Shown: positions 12,301-23,100 of the stretch, piece by piece | Layout of the letters: each line of letters opens with the position of its first letter | How positions within the stretch are numbered: the first letter of the stretch is position 1 | Origin: Stachybotrys elegans | Lineage: Eukaryota; Ascomycota; Sordariomycetes; Hypocreales; Stachybotryaceae | Assembly (NCBI GenBank): GCA_020746835.1 | Contig: JAGPNK010000005.1 | Coordinates: 620,001 to 684,000, forward strand | DNA length: 64,000 bases | Direction of reading: 5' to 3' | Notes under the pieces: generated by a model | What the model was told of the DNA's origin: nothing | Databases searched by the model: none | The model's input: the letters and a program-made list of their open reading frames with translations, nothing else | Program-made: the position numbers and the translations under genes

Positions 12301-12863
12301 TCACCGTAGGCGACAAGCTCCGGGCCTCGGTCAAGCCCGCCCACGCAGGGTTTCACCTCCCAGAAGACGCAGCGTCCACGCCCATCATATGCGTCGCCGC
12401 GGGCACGGGCATCGCGCCGTTCCGCGGCTTCATCCAGGAGCGGGCCATGCTGCTGAAGCAGGGTCAGCGCCTTGCGCCGGCACTGCTGTTCTTTGGGTGC
12501 CGAGGTCCGGCCATGGACGATCTGTACCGTCAAGAGCTGGAGGCGTGGCAGGCCGTGGGGGCCGTGGACATCCGGAGAGCGTACAGCCGCGCGGCCGCCG
12601 GGGATGCGCAGTCAAGGAACTGCAAGTACGTGCAGGACCGCATGTTGCATGACAGCCGCGAGGTTGCCGAGCTGTGGATGCAGGGCGCGCAGGTGTTTGT
12701 CTGCGGCAGTCGAGCGATGGGCAGGGCTGTCGGGGAGACGTTTACGGGGATTGTTGCTGAGCATGGCCTTGACGGGCTGAGCAGCGAGAGCAGCGGCGCT
12801 GACAAGGAGGAGTGGTTCAGGGGCATCCGCAACGTGCGCTTCTCCATGGACGTGTTTGACTAA
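9380..12863 (+). CDS. CYP505-family P450-reductase fusion (fatty-acid subterminal hydroxylase)
   Basis: Six exons (9380-9494, 9554-10401, 10451-11255, 11305-11876, 11927-12123, 12173-12863) give 1075 residues; each join keeps the frame. The N terminus PSPPSHFLLGNLLSIDTNNF is family-typical and contained in the small first exon. The P450 half has the I-helix LIAGHETTSGM (about residue 267), the K-helix ETLRL and the heme loop FGNGMRGCIGRPF with the Cys ligand near residue 410. The reductase half has the FMN site FYGSNTGTCKAMAQQLASD (about 505), the FAD motif RQYSISSSPQWNP (about 845), and the NADPH sites CVAAGTGIAPFRGF and LFFGCRGPAMDD. Members such as P450foxy and bacterial BM3 are self-sufficient enzymes that hydroxylate fatty acids near the omega end with NADPH. 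No N-terminal membrane anchor is seen, as expected for a soluble form. It follows a Zn2Cys6 gene and precedes a peroxisomal isomerase gene. Confidence 0.95.
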
Positions 12864-13517
12864 GTTGGAATAACTGGAAGGCTGTTGTCAACCAAGGCAA
12901 GCCCCTTGGCTAATGATTAATTACACGAGGGTATTAGAGAGTTGGTTATTAGATGGGTTCTCTGGAGGTTGTTATAAGCCACCCTCTCTCAGCTCACAAG
13001 ATAGGCAGGCGATATTTGAGATAAATATATTAAAAATACAATTTGAACCCATACTCGGCTGCTCTTGCGTGTAGATTCATACCTTGACTCAAACCATGCA
13101 ATACGCCTTTCACCTTCAGCGTCAACCGCCAGCCCACGTTCTTGGACCAGCGGATCACATGCTAAATATAACAAACAGCTTGGGCGCATCGCACATAACG
13201 TTACCACTCCCAGCACCGCATCTACCCGTTCAAAAAAACGACAACAATAAAAAATATCATCTTGGTATTGCATCAATTAACTTCCCACCAAAGGCCAGCA
13301 ATCTGTCCATGTAAAGCGCCCTACACTGATGGACGACGAATCAGGCGCCTGGAACGGCTAAGCCGAGCCCCCCGGCTTACGTTGAGCCGAGGTCCATCCA
13401 CTCACTCACTCACTCACTTACATACACAAACAACCACTCAACACCATCATCAAACATCATCATCACCATCACCATCACCAACACACAAACAAACAAATAA
13501 ATAAATAAAAAAACAAA
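12864..13517. promoter_or_regulatory. spacer upstream of the enoyl-CoA isomerase
   Basis: No gene seen. The last 120 bp before the ATG are a chain of simple repeats (CACT units near 13398-13417, CATCAC units near 13445-13480, AAAC/AAAT units 13486-13515), giving an A-rich leader immediately ahead of the start codon. A short run with little G, as here, is common in fungal 5' untranslated regions. Confidence 0.45.
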
Positions 13518-14395
13518 ATGTCCCTCTTCACAGTCCCCATCGCAGCCACTCCCCCCGCCCACCCCGGCGGCGCCATCGTCTGCACGCAGCCCGCGCCCGC
13601 CGTCTACCTCCTCACCTTCACGTCGCCGGCCGACAACCGCCTCACCACGTCCTTCTGCAAGGCCCTCCTCGCCGCCCTCGACGTGCTCGAGTTCGGGCCC
13701 TACAAGCCCGGCGTCGTCGTCACCACCAGCGGCATCCCCAAGTTCTACAGCAACGGCCTCGACCTCGAGCACGCCATTGCCACCGAGGGCTACTGGGCTC
13801 TCATGTACAGCGTCTGGAAGAGACTGTTGACGTGCGTCTCTCTTTAATTCACATCATTTCGTGGCAACACTGACAATCTCCCAGATACCCCATGCCCACC
13901 CTCGCCCTGCTCAACGGCCACGCCTTTGCCGGCGGCCTCATGCTCGCCATGGCCCACGACTACCGCCTCGCCCCCTCCCCCAAGGGCTTCCTCTGCGTCA
14001 ACGAGCTCCTCTTCGGCGCGCCCCTCAAGCCCCCCATGGCCGCCATCTTCCGCCACAAGCTCCCCCCTTCCACCTTCCGCACCCTCGTCCTCGAGGCTCA
14101 CCGCTACGACGCCCAGCAGGCCCTCGACGCCGGCATCGTCGACGGCATCGCCTCCTCCCTCGGCGACGCCCTGGCCTTCATCGCCAGCCGCCAGCTCACC
14201 GACAAGCCAAAGTCGGGCATCTACCCGGTCCTCAAGGCCGAGATGCATCATCAGCTCATTGCCTTTCTCGACCAGCCTGGCTTGGATGCCGACGAGGCCC
14301 GCTTCCAGGACACGCAGAAGCGCGAGCACGAGCGCAAGGAGTTTGGCAAGGTCTGGTATGAGCAGTGGCAAAAGGACACCAAGGCAAAGCTATAA
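13518..14395 (+). CDS. peroxisomal crotonase-family enoyl-CoA isomerase/hydratase
   Basis: Two exons (13518-13831, 13885-14395) joined over a 53-bp intron give 274 residues. Crotonase-fold features are an N-terminal beta strand VYLLTFTSPADNRLT, the oxyanion-hole region KFYSNGLDL and the second signature PTLALLNGHAFAGGLMLAMA followed by HDYRLAP. VNELLFGAPL carries a Glu at the place used as acid/base in delta3,delta2-enoyl-CoA isomerases. The overall pattern (NGxDL, then MPT-x3-NGHA) resembles plant and fungal peroxisomal isomerases, which let unsaturated fatty acids enter beta-oxidation. The protein ends in AKL, a standard type-1 peroxisomal signal variant. It is the third gene in a + strand run with the Zn2Cys6 factor and CYP505. 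Isomerase versus hydratase cannot be settled from sequence alone. Confidence 0.88.
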
Positions 14396-14541
14396 AGCAC
14401 AATATTTCGGGCATTGTACGATATAATGATACGGTCAAGTTACGCATTTGTTTTAAAATACATATATATATATCTTGTTGTATGCATTGTCTGCCTCTTC
14501 CGCAGTGCAAGTCTGGTTCTGGTATCTCATGATGCGTCTCT

Positions 14542-14577
<36 letters not shown>

Positions 14578-14934
14578 GCCAGTCGTCGGTCTTCCAAAAA
14601 TGGGATGCAATGTGCTAAACCCCAACACCAGCCCTGCACGCAGCAGCGCGGTTCGATGTGCGGGCTTGGAGTAAAGGAAACTGTGAAGCAGGGGACCAAC
14701 CAACTCCGTACATATTCATACCGAAACAAGAGAGAACCACAGAAATCCACATAAACAAAAAATGAGAAAGCTGTACGCAATAAGGTATGTGAGGGTATCT
14801 TTACCGTGCTCCAACCTTGGTCTATTCCATTCCATTTTGCATTGTAACCGCACAATTCCAACACACAGGCAGAGTCAGTCGCACATCCACAGAAAAAAGA
14901 AGAAAAAAAAAGACTCCTCCCTTCGCCTTCATCT
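14396..14934. terminator. convergent 3' region, isomerase / TBC gene
   Basis: The two flanking genes converge here, so this 539-bp stretch holds both 3' untranslated regions. It includes a TATATATATA run near 14463-14472, a (CT)15 tract at 14546-14575 and an A-rich run near 14895-14911. No gene is seen. Confidence 0.45.
14546..14575 (+). repeat. (CT)15 dinucleotide microsatellite
   Basis: About 15 uninterrupted CT units in the shared 3' region of two convergent genes. Confidence 0.9.
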
Positions 14935-17900
14935 TCATTCCATCGGCCGCGGCTCCTCTACCGCCAGCTCGCCCCCCTCGTCCGACACTTCATTGTCCTC
15001 GGTTGCCGGCTTGTTGGCAGCTCTGTTGTACTGTTGATCCCTGGCGGCAAGCATATCCTTCTCGGCCTGCATGGCCTTCTCGCGGCGCTGAATCACGTCA
15101 TCGCGGCGTACTACCCTGCGAAGAGCCTCGCTGGCCTGGATCAAGCCGTCGATGCTGATGGCGTGCTCCGTCATCTGGTGGTTGATGTACGTGTATACGG
15201 CTGCGGGCGTCGTGCAACGCAGCAGGTTACCCTCGTTGAGCTTGAGCAGCGCCAGAGCCACCTGGAACAGGAACGTGCTGCCATCGTTGGTGCACAGCAC
15301 CACGTCCCACACCCGGAACAGCGCCTCGGCGCTCAGGCAGTCGGTGAAGACGGACAGGAACCACTGGAACGTCAGCGCCTCCAGCTCGATGCTCAGCGAG
15401 TCCAGGTGCGCCGACAGCTTGGGCAGGATGCTCGTCACGTACTGGCGCAGCACCTGCTGGTCCGCCCGCGACGCCAGCAGCGAGTGGTCGTAGTAGCCCT
15501 GCGGCAGGATACTCTCAATGATGCTCGTCAGGATCCAAAAGACGTCTTCTGCCGAAGGCAGGATAAGCAGCAGGTTGGCCGTAATGAGGTTCATGCCCTG
15601 GCAGTACCCGACATCTTTGTTTCGCCGAGAGTACGCCAGCAGCACCTCGTTTAGCTTCGTCACGCCTGGCCCCTTGCGGAAGAAGATGTTGTCCGTCAGC
15701 GTCCGGTGGATATCCATCTCAATCTGGCTGACCACACTGGCATCGTCATCCTCGCTGCTCTGCGAGATGAGGTCCTCGTAGTATCCTGGGACCCGGAGCA
15801 CCGTCGCCCCCGAGCACTCAGACCACACCTTGGCGCGGTACGCCACGGGGATACCGCCTAGTACCAGCGACTTGAACTCATTCCACTTGGCTCGGCCAAC
15901 CTTGCCCTTGTTGCCCAGGTCTGAGATGCCAATCATCTCGCCATCACCCACGCGGGTCTCGGGGAGGATCATGGCGGGGCGCTCAAACCGAGCCTCGGCA
16001 GCCGCCGTGGCAGCAGCAATGGCAGCCTGGCCCTCGCGCCGACGCTCCGCCCGAACCTTGCGGAGGAAGTCGTTCCACCGAACCGTCTTCTCCCTCTGCA
16101 GCGAGTCGTGCACTTCGCTGAGCTGCTGGAGCAGCAGCTTCACAGGCTCCGCGTCCTCCCTAACCAGCGTTCCAGCCGTGGAGTCTGTATCAGACGGCGC
16201 AGAGGGTACAGAGGGAACCATGGACTCATCGACGGCAGTAGTAGTGCTCGCCAGAGGCACAAGGCCCGACTCGGTGGGTGTAATACCCGGAGAGCGGGCA
16301 GGTTCCATGTCTGCGTCGACGTCAAGCTTCCGTTGCGACTGCTGGGATGGCTCGGTGTCCGAGTCATTGGTGCCCTCCGTTACCTCGAGCGCACCGGCGC
16401 TGACGGTAGGGGTGTGGCTGAGCAACTCGGTAGGAAACGTGGCAATCTTGAGGTAATCCTGCCACCGCTTCGTCTTGACTCCCTCTTCGGTGCCTCGCTC
16501 GTCAAAGCTGACGGGGCTCTCTGCCCGTCCTTCGCTCGAAACGCTCCATCGCGGACTCGTGGGCATGTCTTCTAGTAGGTTGGGCGAAACGCCCGACCGT
16601 CCGTTGATGAGCATCTCGGTGCGGCTCCCTTTCCTGATATGACGCGCCATCTGCGCCGCCTCACGCTGCCGCTTCTTGCGTCGCTGGTCATATATAAAGC
16701 CAAATCGGTCCGTCAAGAACTCGTTGTTGGCGTAGTTGTAAATATGAGTAAGTGTTGGGGGTTGCTCCTCGGCGGGTAAAATGGCGTCCATCTCCACGGG
16801 GCCGTAACTTTCCTGTCTTGCTGCGGCATGGCCGGGCGGGCTCCCGACCATGGTCCCCCACATCTCCTGTGCCTGCGTCTTGGTGCTCACCGGTGCGAGG
16901 GGGGCGTTGCCCGCGCGGCGTATGGACATGAGAGACTTGGGGCCGCCGGCGACGGACACGGATCGCGTCGAGTGGGCAGTACGGTTGCTGGCGATGGAGG
17001 CGTTGCGCACCGAGTCGGCGCGGCTGGTGTTGCTCACGGCCCGACCACGTGCCTCAGGACCTCCGCCGGCGACGAACCTCAGCGCGAGGCTGGCTAGCGA
17101 GGCCGAGGCTTTGCGTTCAGATGGCTGAGCCGAGGAAACGCTGGATGCTCTGCTAGAGCTCCGAACGGATGCGCTGTCGGGCGGGCTGAAGAGGTCGTGC
17201 TGGAGAGCTGGCCGGCGATCCATGCTGGAGTGGGATCGGCCAATGGCAGCCGGGTTAATGGTATCGCTGTCGAGCACACTGAGGCGGGGATGCTTCTTCA
17301 TCGTACTGCCGCCCCAGAGGTAATCCTTCCAGGCTCTCAAGGTGCCCTTACTATTTTCCTCCTGAGGAGCCTGGGAACCACCACTGGCCCTTACCGTGGA
17401 GCCGTTGATATGGGAGAAGTCGCTGGCACCGCCGGCGACAGTATCCTGCATGGCGTCCTTCATCAGATCGCGCAGGCCATTGTCGTCGGCGCTGTGAGCC
17501 CTATTGTTTGCGCGAATGTCCTTCTCGACGGCCTTGAGCCTCTTCTCGAGATCCATGCTCGTCAGGCCGCACTCGCGAGCGATCCTCCTTAGGGCGCGCT
17601 CGCGCTCGTCGGCGCGACGGCGGATGTGAGCAATCTCGGCATCCCGCTGGGCCAGGTCGCCAGCTACCATGCGGACGAGGCCGACGGCGCCGTGGCGGGC
17701 AATGAGGCGCTCGATGTGGCTGTCGTCGGCCAGGTGTAGTGCCCCGGGGACGGTGCGGGCAGGGGGCGCATCCTCGAAGAGGGCATCTCTCGGGGTAGTA
17801 GCAGCGTGGCCGAGGAGCGTATCGACGATGCGGGCGGAGGGTGTCCTGCCCCGTAGGGACCCCGGATCACGCGAGGGGCTGTTCTTGGGGCGGTCGGGGT

Positions 17901-18153
17901 GGTGGGCATCGGCGGTGAAACGTTCGGCGCGAGGGCTCCCGGGGGAGAAGCTCGGGAAGCTGGTGAGGGACTTGTCGCTGGTGGCGATGCTGCTAGCAGA
18001 GCTGCTGGGATGGCTTACGAGCTTGCGGGCCTTGGAGGCGCGGACGGTGCCGCTGCGATGGGAGCGCAGGGAGGCGTTGCTGTGCTGGGAGAAGGAGCGC
18101 TCGAGGGTATGCGGCTGCGGCTGGGGTTGCGACGCAGCCTCGGAGAGGTCCAT
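14935..18153 (-). CDS. TBC-domain Rab GTPase-activating protein
   Basis: A single intronless frame of 1072 residues from an ATG at 18153. The first 750 residues are Ser/Arg/Pro-rich and probably disordered, apart from a predicted helical stretch near residues 150-220 rich in Arg/Glu. The TBC domain spans about residues 765-995. It contains LGGIPVAYRAKVWSECSGA, then IEMDIHRT, which supplies the catalytic Arg finger, and VGYCQGMNLI, which supplies the Gln finger, followed by WILTSIIESILPQGYY and LFRVWDVVLC. Both fingers are present, so it should be an active RabGAP acting on membrane traffic. A basic coiled segment follows the domain (VVRRDDVIQRREKAMQAEKD) and the end is acidic. The exact Rab target and yeast counterpart (a Gyp or Msb3-like protein) cannot be fixed from the motifs. 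Confidence 0.92.
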   Translation of the reverse strand: MDLSEAASQPQPQPHTLERSFSQHSNASLRSHRSGTVRASKARKLVSHPSSSASSIATSDKSLTSFPSFSPGSPRAERFTADAHHPDRPKNSPSRDPGSLRGRTPSARIVDTLLGHAATTPRDALFEDAPPARTVPGALHLADDSHIERLIARHGAVGLVRMVAGDLAQRDAEIAHIRRRADERERALRRIARECGLTSMDLEKRLKAVEKDIRANNRAHSADDNGLRDLMKDAMQDTVAGGASDFSHINGSTVRASGGSQAPQEENSKGTLRAWKDYLWGGSTMKKHPRLSVLDSDTINPAAIGRSHSSMDRRPALQHDLFSPPDSASVRSSSRASSVSSAQPSERKASASLASLALRFVAGGGPEARGRAVSNTSRADSVRNASIASNRTAHSTRSVSVAGGPKSLMSIRRAGNAPLAPVSTKTQAQEMWGTMVGSPPGHAAARQESYGPVEMDAILPAEEQPPTLTHIYNYANNEFLTDRFGFIYDQRRKKRQREAAQMARHIRKGSRTEMLINGRSGVSPNLLEDMPTSPRWSVSSEGRAESPVSFDERGTEEGVKTKRWQDYLKIATFPTELLSHTPTVSAGALEVTEGTNDSDTEPSQQSQRKLDVDADMEPARSPGITPTESGLVPLASTTTAVDESMVPSVPSAPSDTDSTAGTLVREDAEPVKLLLQQLSEVHDSLQREKTVRWNDFLRKVRAERRREGQAAIAAATAAAEARFERPAMILPETRVGDGEMIGISDLGNKGKVGRAKWNEFKSLVLGGIPVAYRAKVWSECSGATVLRVPGYYEDLISQSSEDDDASVVSQIEMDIHRTLTDNIFFRKGPGVTKLNEVLLAYSRRNKDVGYCQGMNLITANLLLILPSAEDVFWILTSIIESILPQGYYDHSLLASRADQQVLRQYVTSILPKLSAHLDSLSIELEALTFQWFLSVFTDCLSAEALFRVWDVVLCTNDGSTFLFQVALALLKLNEGNLLRCTTPAAVYTYINHQMTEHAISIDGLIQASEALRRVVRRDDVIQRREKAMQAEKDMLAARDQQYNRAANKPATEDNEVSDEGGELAVEEPRPME

Positions 18154-20147
18154 GGCGGTATGCTTGGCCGGGAGGCGAGGCTGGCCGGTCGGATCGTGAG
18201 GAGGAGTCGGAGAAAGATGGAAGAGAGGGGGGTGGTTTCGACGGGTCGTGTCAGCGGACTGACATAGCGGGAGAGGGCCACAGAGAGGGTTGCGCAGGCT
18301 CGCCCGTGATGTATGTTGTAGTTGTAGTTGCGGGTGTAGTAGTTGCAGGTCGTAGGTCGTAGGTGAGATGGAGATGTTGTAGGTCGTCAGGAGCGTGTGT
18401 GCTGGGCTGCTGTCGTGTCGCAGAGAAGGAAGCGGTGGTGGTGGTTATGACGTGCAAGACGTAGCCCCCTGTAGCACCAGCTGCTTTTGCGCAAGAGATA
18501 TCCGGCAATACAAACAGAAGGGAGTAGGAAAATTGAATGCAATCTTCTCTCTTCTCTCTTTGCTTCTTCGTCGGTTTTTTTTTTGTTTTTGTTTTTTCTT
18601 CTTCTTCTGGTATTTCTGCTGGTCGGCGATGTAGGCTAGACTGGCTACCCAATGTTTCAGACTCGGTGACCTTTCTTTCTTTAGGTGGCCGTCGGTGATG
18701 GCAGCAGCGGTCGCGTTTGCTTTTCTCGCAATGCAGCGGCCAGTAGAACGATCCGGTATAGGCGGGCGGTAAACACGTAGGTGGTGCAGGCTTTGGTTGC
18801 TGTTTGTTTTGGTGATTGCGAGGTGAGGTGACTACAGTATGAGGGTGAAGACAAGGTGAGGATCAAGGTGACCCGATTAAGTGTAGATTGGCAGCCCATC
18901 GTCAATGCATCCCATGCCAACTGATCCAGCCCACTGGCCCCCAGTCCATTTCCATTTCGAGTGCTCAACGACTCAATCAAACCAGCTGCTTGGCTCCTAC
19001 GACTAGCGGTAGCTGCTCTGGAATGCCTGTTGGTTCCCCTGGTTAATTTTATTTTAATGCCTGATCATCGCTCACCCACACTTGCCTGTTCAGTAAGTAC
19101 CTACCTACTAACCTAACTGTGCCTGCTGGCTTAGCCCCATGATTAGTGCCCGATCGCCCATGTACCTCTTTCACCCAAGCCCGCCTAAATTGGCCTGCAA
19201 CATGGCAGAAAGTACTTGCATGTGCCACGCATCCTCATCCTTCTCTGCCTCTTCCATCCCATCCTTTATCATCCCTCTCTCTCCTTTTCTCTATCTGGCT
19301 CCCCGATCTATGCTATTCTGGCCATGGCATTTTCACATCCCCCTGTCAGAGCGACCCGTCCCGTCCCTCATGGCTCACGCACACATTCTCTCTCATTTCA
19401 TCCGTTCCTGCACTACTGACGTGGCAAGTCCTCGCTCGCTACCGCCGCTGTATCCTGCCTTAGCTTCGCCTAATCTTATCTTGTCCCTTGTCTTGCACCA
19501 CATGGACACACTCACTCACTCACCAAGAGCTACATACTCGCCCTCAACTGCACGCACGCTTCTCCTGACTCGCTTCTTGACATCCCTCCTTTCTCCATTT
19601 CTCCAATTCTTCATTTCTTCTTCGTCCCCTGTCTCCCTCCCTCGTGACGCTCCGCCCATGCGCATCCACTTCATCCCGCCCTTTGCCATCATCCACACTT
19701 CACATCATCTTCACCTCGTCTCGTCTCCTTTTTCGTCATCAAATGTTCGCATTGATACCGTCTAGTCATACACGTTGCTTCCCTTGCCTTGCCCTGACCT
19801 TGACCAAGATGATTGTCCGTATTCCTGCCCAGGCCCAAATGTCAAAAATCGTAAACGCCCCAAAGTGGCCTTGTTGGCCTCGACACCAGGTCCAGCCCAG
19901 CCCTGTCCGTCCTGTCCTGTCCTGTCCCTCTCCCAAACTAACTCCAAATCCAGCATGCATGCCATTCTTCCATAAACTCCCCAAACTCCCTTCCCTTGTC
20001 CTGGTTTTTGTTTTTTTTGGTGCCCCCCACCCTCCTGAACACCCTCTCAGATCACGCCTCAGGTCCCCTAAAAATCCCCTTGAGAGAAACTCTCATCCAC
20101 ATTCCACCCAGCTGACTGTACTCCGTAGCTGGGTCAGCATTTTGCCC
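18154..20147. other. intergenic, TBC gene promoter and Cdc11-like 3' flank
   Basis: About 2 kb without a supported gene. The TBC gene's 5' leader occupies the left part, with a T-rich run at 18575-18607. The right part (19140-20110) is strongly pyrimidine-rich on the + strand and holds CCTGT pentamer units near 19900-19930. The two long open frames there (19139-19765; 19644-20552) are products of this composition. One TACTCCGTA element lies at 20119-20127. Confidence 0.5.
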
Positions 20148-23100
20148 TCATGTCTCGCTTTCTACTTCGGTAGGTTTCTGCGCCAACCCATGCTCCTCTT
20201 TGGCTCCTGTCTTTTCCGGTTCCGGCACAACTCCCTCTGCAATCAGGGACTGCATCAGTTCATCTCGTCGGAGCACCACCTCCCTTCTGACAGGCAGTCC
20301 ATCCAGCTTGCGGAGCCGCTTGCAGCTAGAAACAAACACGGCCTGGTGAAGACGTCTCCTGAGCTTCGTTGCCTCGTCCAGTCGCTTGGCGTACTGCTCA
20401 TCTCGCTCCACGTCCCCATCCGGCAGCGTGAATGGGTCCACCGAGCTCGACTGGTCGGGTACCACAAGAACCTGGATTGGACCATAGAGTCCCAGCGTCA
20501 CGGGGTTATCCCTCAGATCAAGCTGCGTCAGGTGTGGGAACTCGGTCAGTAACTTTATCACCGACGTCGAGTCTGTCAGCCTGTTGCCTGCAGCCAGAAG
20601 CTTCTTCAGTCTTGGAATGTACTGCAGCGGTGACAAATCTGAGACGGCGTTGAAGTTCATGTTGAGTGTGCGCAGGTTCGGCATCAGTTGGCCCAGCTTC
20701 TCTGGCAGTGCCTGCAAGCCGCAGTTGGCCAGTTCCAGAAGCTGCAGGTTCAGGAAATCAACTCGCGGTTCAAATGTACCCAGGTAATTCCCCGACAAGA
20801 AAAGCTTCCGAACCTCGTAGGCTGTAGAAAGGAACCCAACATCAAAGACGCCATCGCCCTGCTGCTCTCGTAGCGAGAGGCTGTCCAGTCGTCGCGCCCG
20901 TTGAAATCCCGTCAGCTGCGCCAGGCGATTCCGGTCCGCGTGCAGCGAATGCAGGTTGATGAGATTCGCCACGTCCAGGCTGGTCAGCTCATTGTCGTTG
21001 ACGTCGATTTCCCGAAGACCGTGCGTGCCCTTGGTGAACTCAATCGACCGCAGCTTGTTCTTGGGAACCTTGAGCCGCGTCAAAGACGGGAGCCGGTCCA
21101 AGTTCCGAATCGATTGGATCAGGTTGCCGCCGAGATCAAGTTCTGTGACGCGAGGCAGGTTGACCGCAGCAAAGTCGATATGCTCAATCAGGTTGTTTCG
21201 CGCGCGGAGGGAAAGCAATCCATCGTGCACGTCCAGCCCGTCCAGACTCGTCAGCTGATTGTCGTCAGCCTTGATGCTGCGAAGATGCACGAGGTTCTTC
21301 AGCGCCGAAAGACTGCGGATTTCGTTGCCCGAGATGTCGATATATTGCAGGTTGGCCAGATGATCCCACGACGTCAGTTCCGTCAACAAGTTGTGGGTTA
21401 CTTTGAGATGCCGCACGCTTGGAGGTACGCCTTCCAGGTGGCCCAGCGCGTTGTGAGATGCGTCCAGCGTTACGAGCTTGCCGCAGAATTCGTCCAAAGT
21501 GTGCAAGCTGGTCAATCGCTTGTCGTGAAGATCGAGCTGCGTGAGATCCTCCCAAAACGGCTCGCAAGGTTCAACTTCGCTGAGCTTGCCCACAAGCTCC
21601 CTGATTGTCATGGCCATGACCTTCCTTGACCCATTGCCTGTTTCCAGGTGACGTCGCCCCATAACATAGCTGACCTCCAGACCGAATGACTGATCAGAGT
21701 TATTGAGAGTAAATTCGGACAGTGGGCTCAGCGAGAGCTTTCCAACATTTTGGCCGATAGCGATGCTGTCATCGGCAGGAAGGCCCAGCGACCTATTGCC
21801 AGGCGTGTGGTTGACGATAAAGCTGAGGCTGGCGCGACGAACATTAGGCGTCTTGTGACTTATGATGCTGGTCTCTCCGATAATACTAAGCTGGCGCTGG
21901 TCCTTGGCTGGGATTTCAACTGTACTTTCCTCGTCCTGTTCGTCGATGCGGGAAACAGGCCGCGGGATAAACTCTGTATCCTGCATGGAGCCGGCCCGTG
22001 TCTGGGGACGGCTGCTCGTTCGGGATCCCAGGCGCGGGGTCTTAGTCGCACCATCGTCCACTATAGAGTCGTCTCCTCCTTGCTTGCGATTCATATCCAG
22101 ATTCCAGTCATCCGGGTCGTCCTCGAGACTGTCCAAGTCCTCTGCCATGACTTCGTGAATGATGGAGGCAATCGGTGATGAGAACGATATCGTCATATTG
22201 CGTCGTCTCGTGGAGACAATCGGTTTCTGATGGCTGCTGCTTGGAGAAGCATCATCGGGGTTCGCATCTCTGGCCTCGCTGGCCATCGAGTTGTTCATCG
22301 CAGGAGCATCGAGCTTCTCAAACTCTTCTCTTGCAAGGACTGAAATATCCGGGCTCAGCTGTTGGTTAGGCGATAGGGTGACGTAGCTCCGGCTCCCTTG
22401 GCTGTGACGAGAACTTGGGCGCGTTTCCGGGTCATGCTGGCCCTGTGTTTCCCTTTGTGAAACAGCCATGCGTAGATTTTGCATCTCTCGTGTCAAGTCC
22501 ACTGTCAAATCCGGAATGCTGGCAAACGGATCATCTTCACTGTCCTCCGAAGGTAGGACGTTGGTGGTATCACCTGACTGCGAGCCCTTCTTCTTGATCC
22601 AGATGTTGTTCTGTTTGTCCAGGAACATGCTTCCCACACGCTCCGGTATGAGATGAGAAACGCTCTCAGGCATAATGATGCGCCGAGAGTCTGAACCTCG
22701 TGAAGACGTGGTTGGATACGAGCGACTGGTGGAGTGGGCAGACGAGTGCGTTGGAAAGTCTTTGCTGGGGCTTCGTGAGCCCTCTTGGTGAGCAGGATTG
22801 GTCGAGATGCGAACATTGGCGAGGTCGCTAATCACATCACCCTCCACGCTCAAGGGTGAATCCCGTTGCCTCCGATTCGGCTCTTGGATTTGTCGCTCAA
22901 ATTGTTGCGCTGTCAAGATGGCATCCTTTGCAAATCCAACCGATCGCATCGATGATGTGATGAGGTCGCCCATATCGCTCAGCTCCTGGTATTTCTTCAA
23001 TCTATTCACAAGCTCAGGATCGTCTTGGCGATTGGGAGGCCTTGGCATCGGCTTGCCCTCCCGGCTCGGTGGCCTAGAGAATGGTTCATTGGTCGAGTCC

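Noticed and set aside
13844..14426. Overlapping long frames over the second exon of the isomerase gene on both strands.
   Set aside because: They arise from the strong C/G third-position bias; only the frame with the crotonase motifs and AKL end is supported.
19139..20552. Open frames of 208 and 302 codons.
   Set aside because: Pyrimidine-rich composition and, for the second, antisense overlap with the LRR gene; no motif or splice partner.
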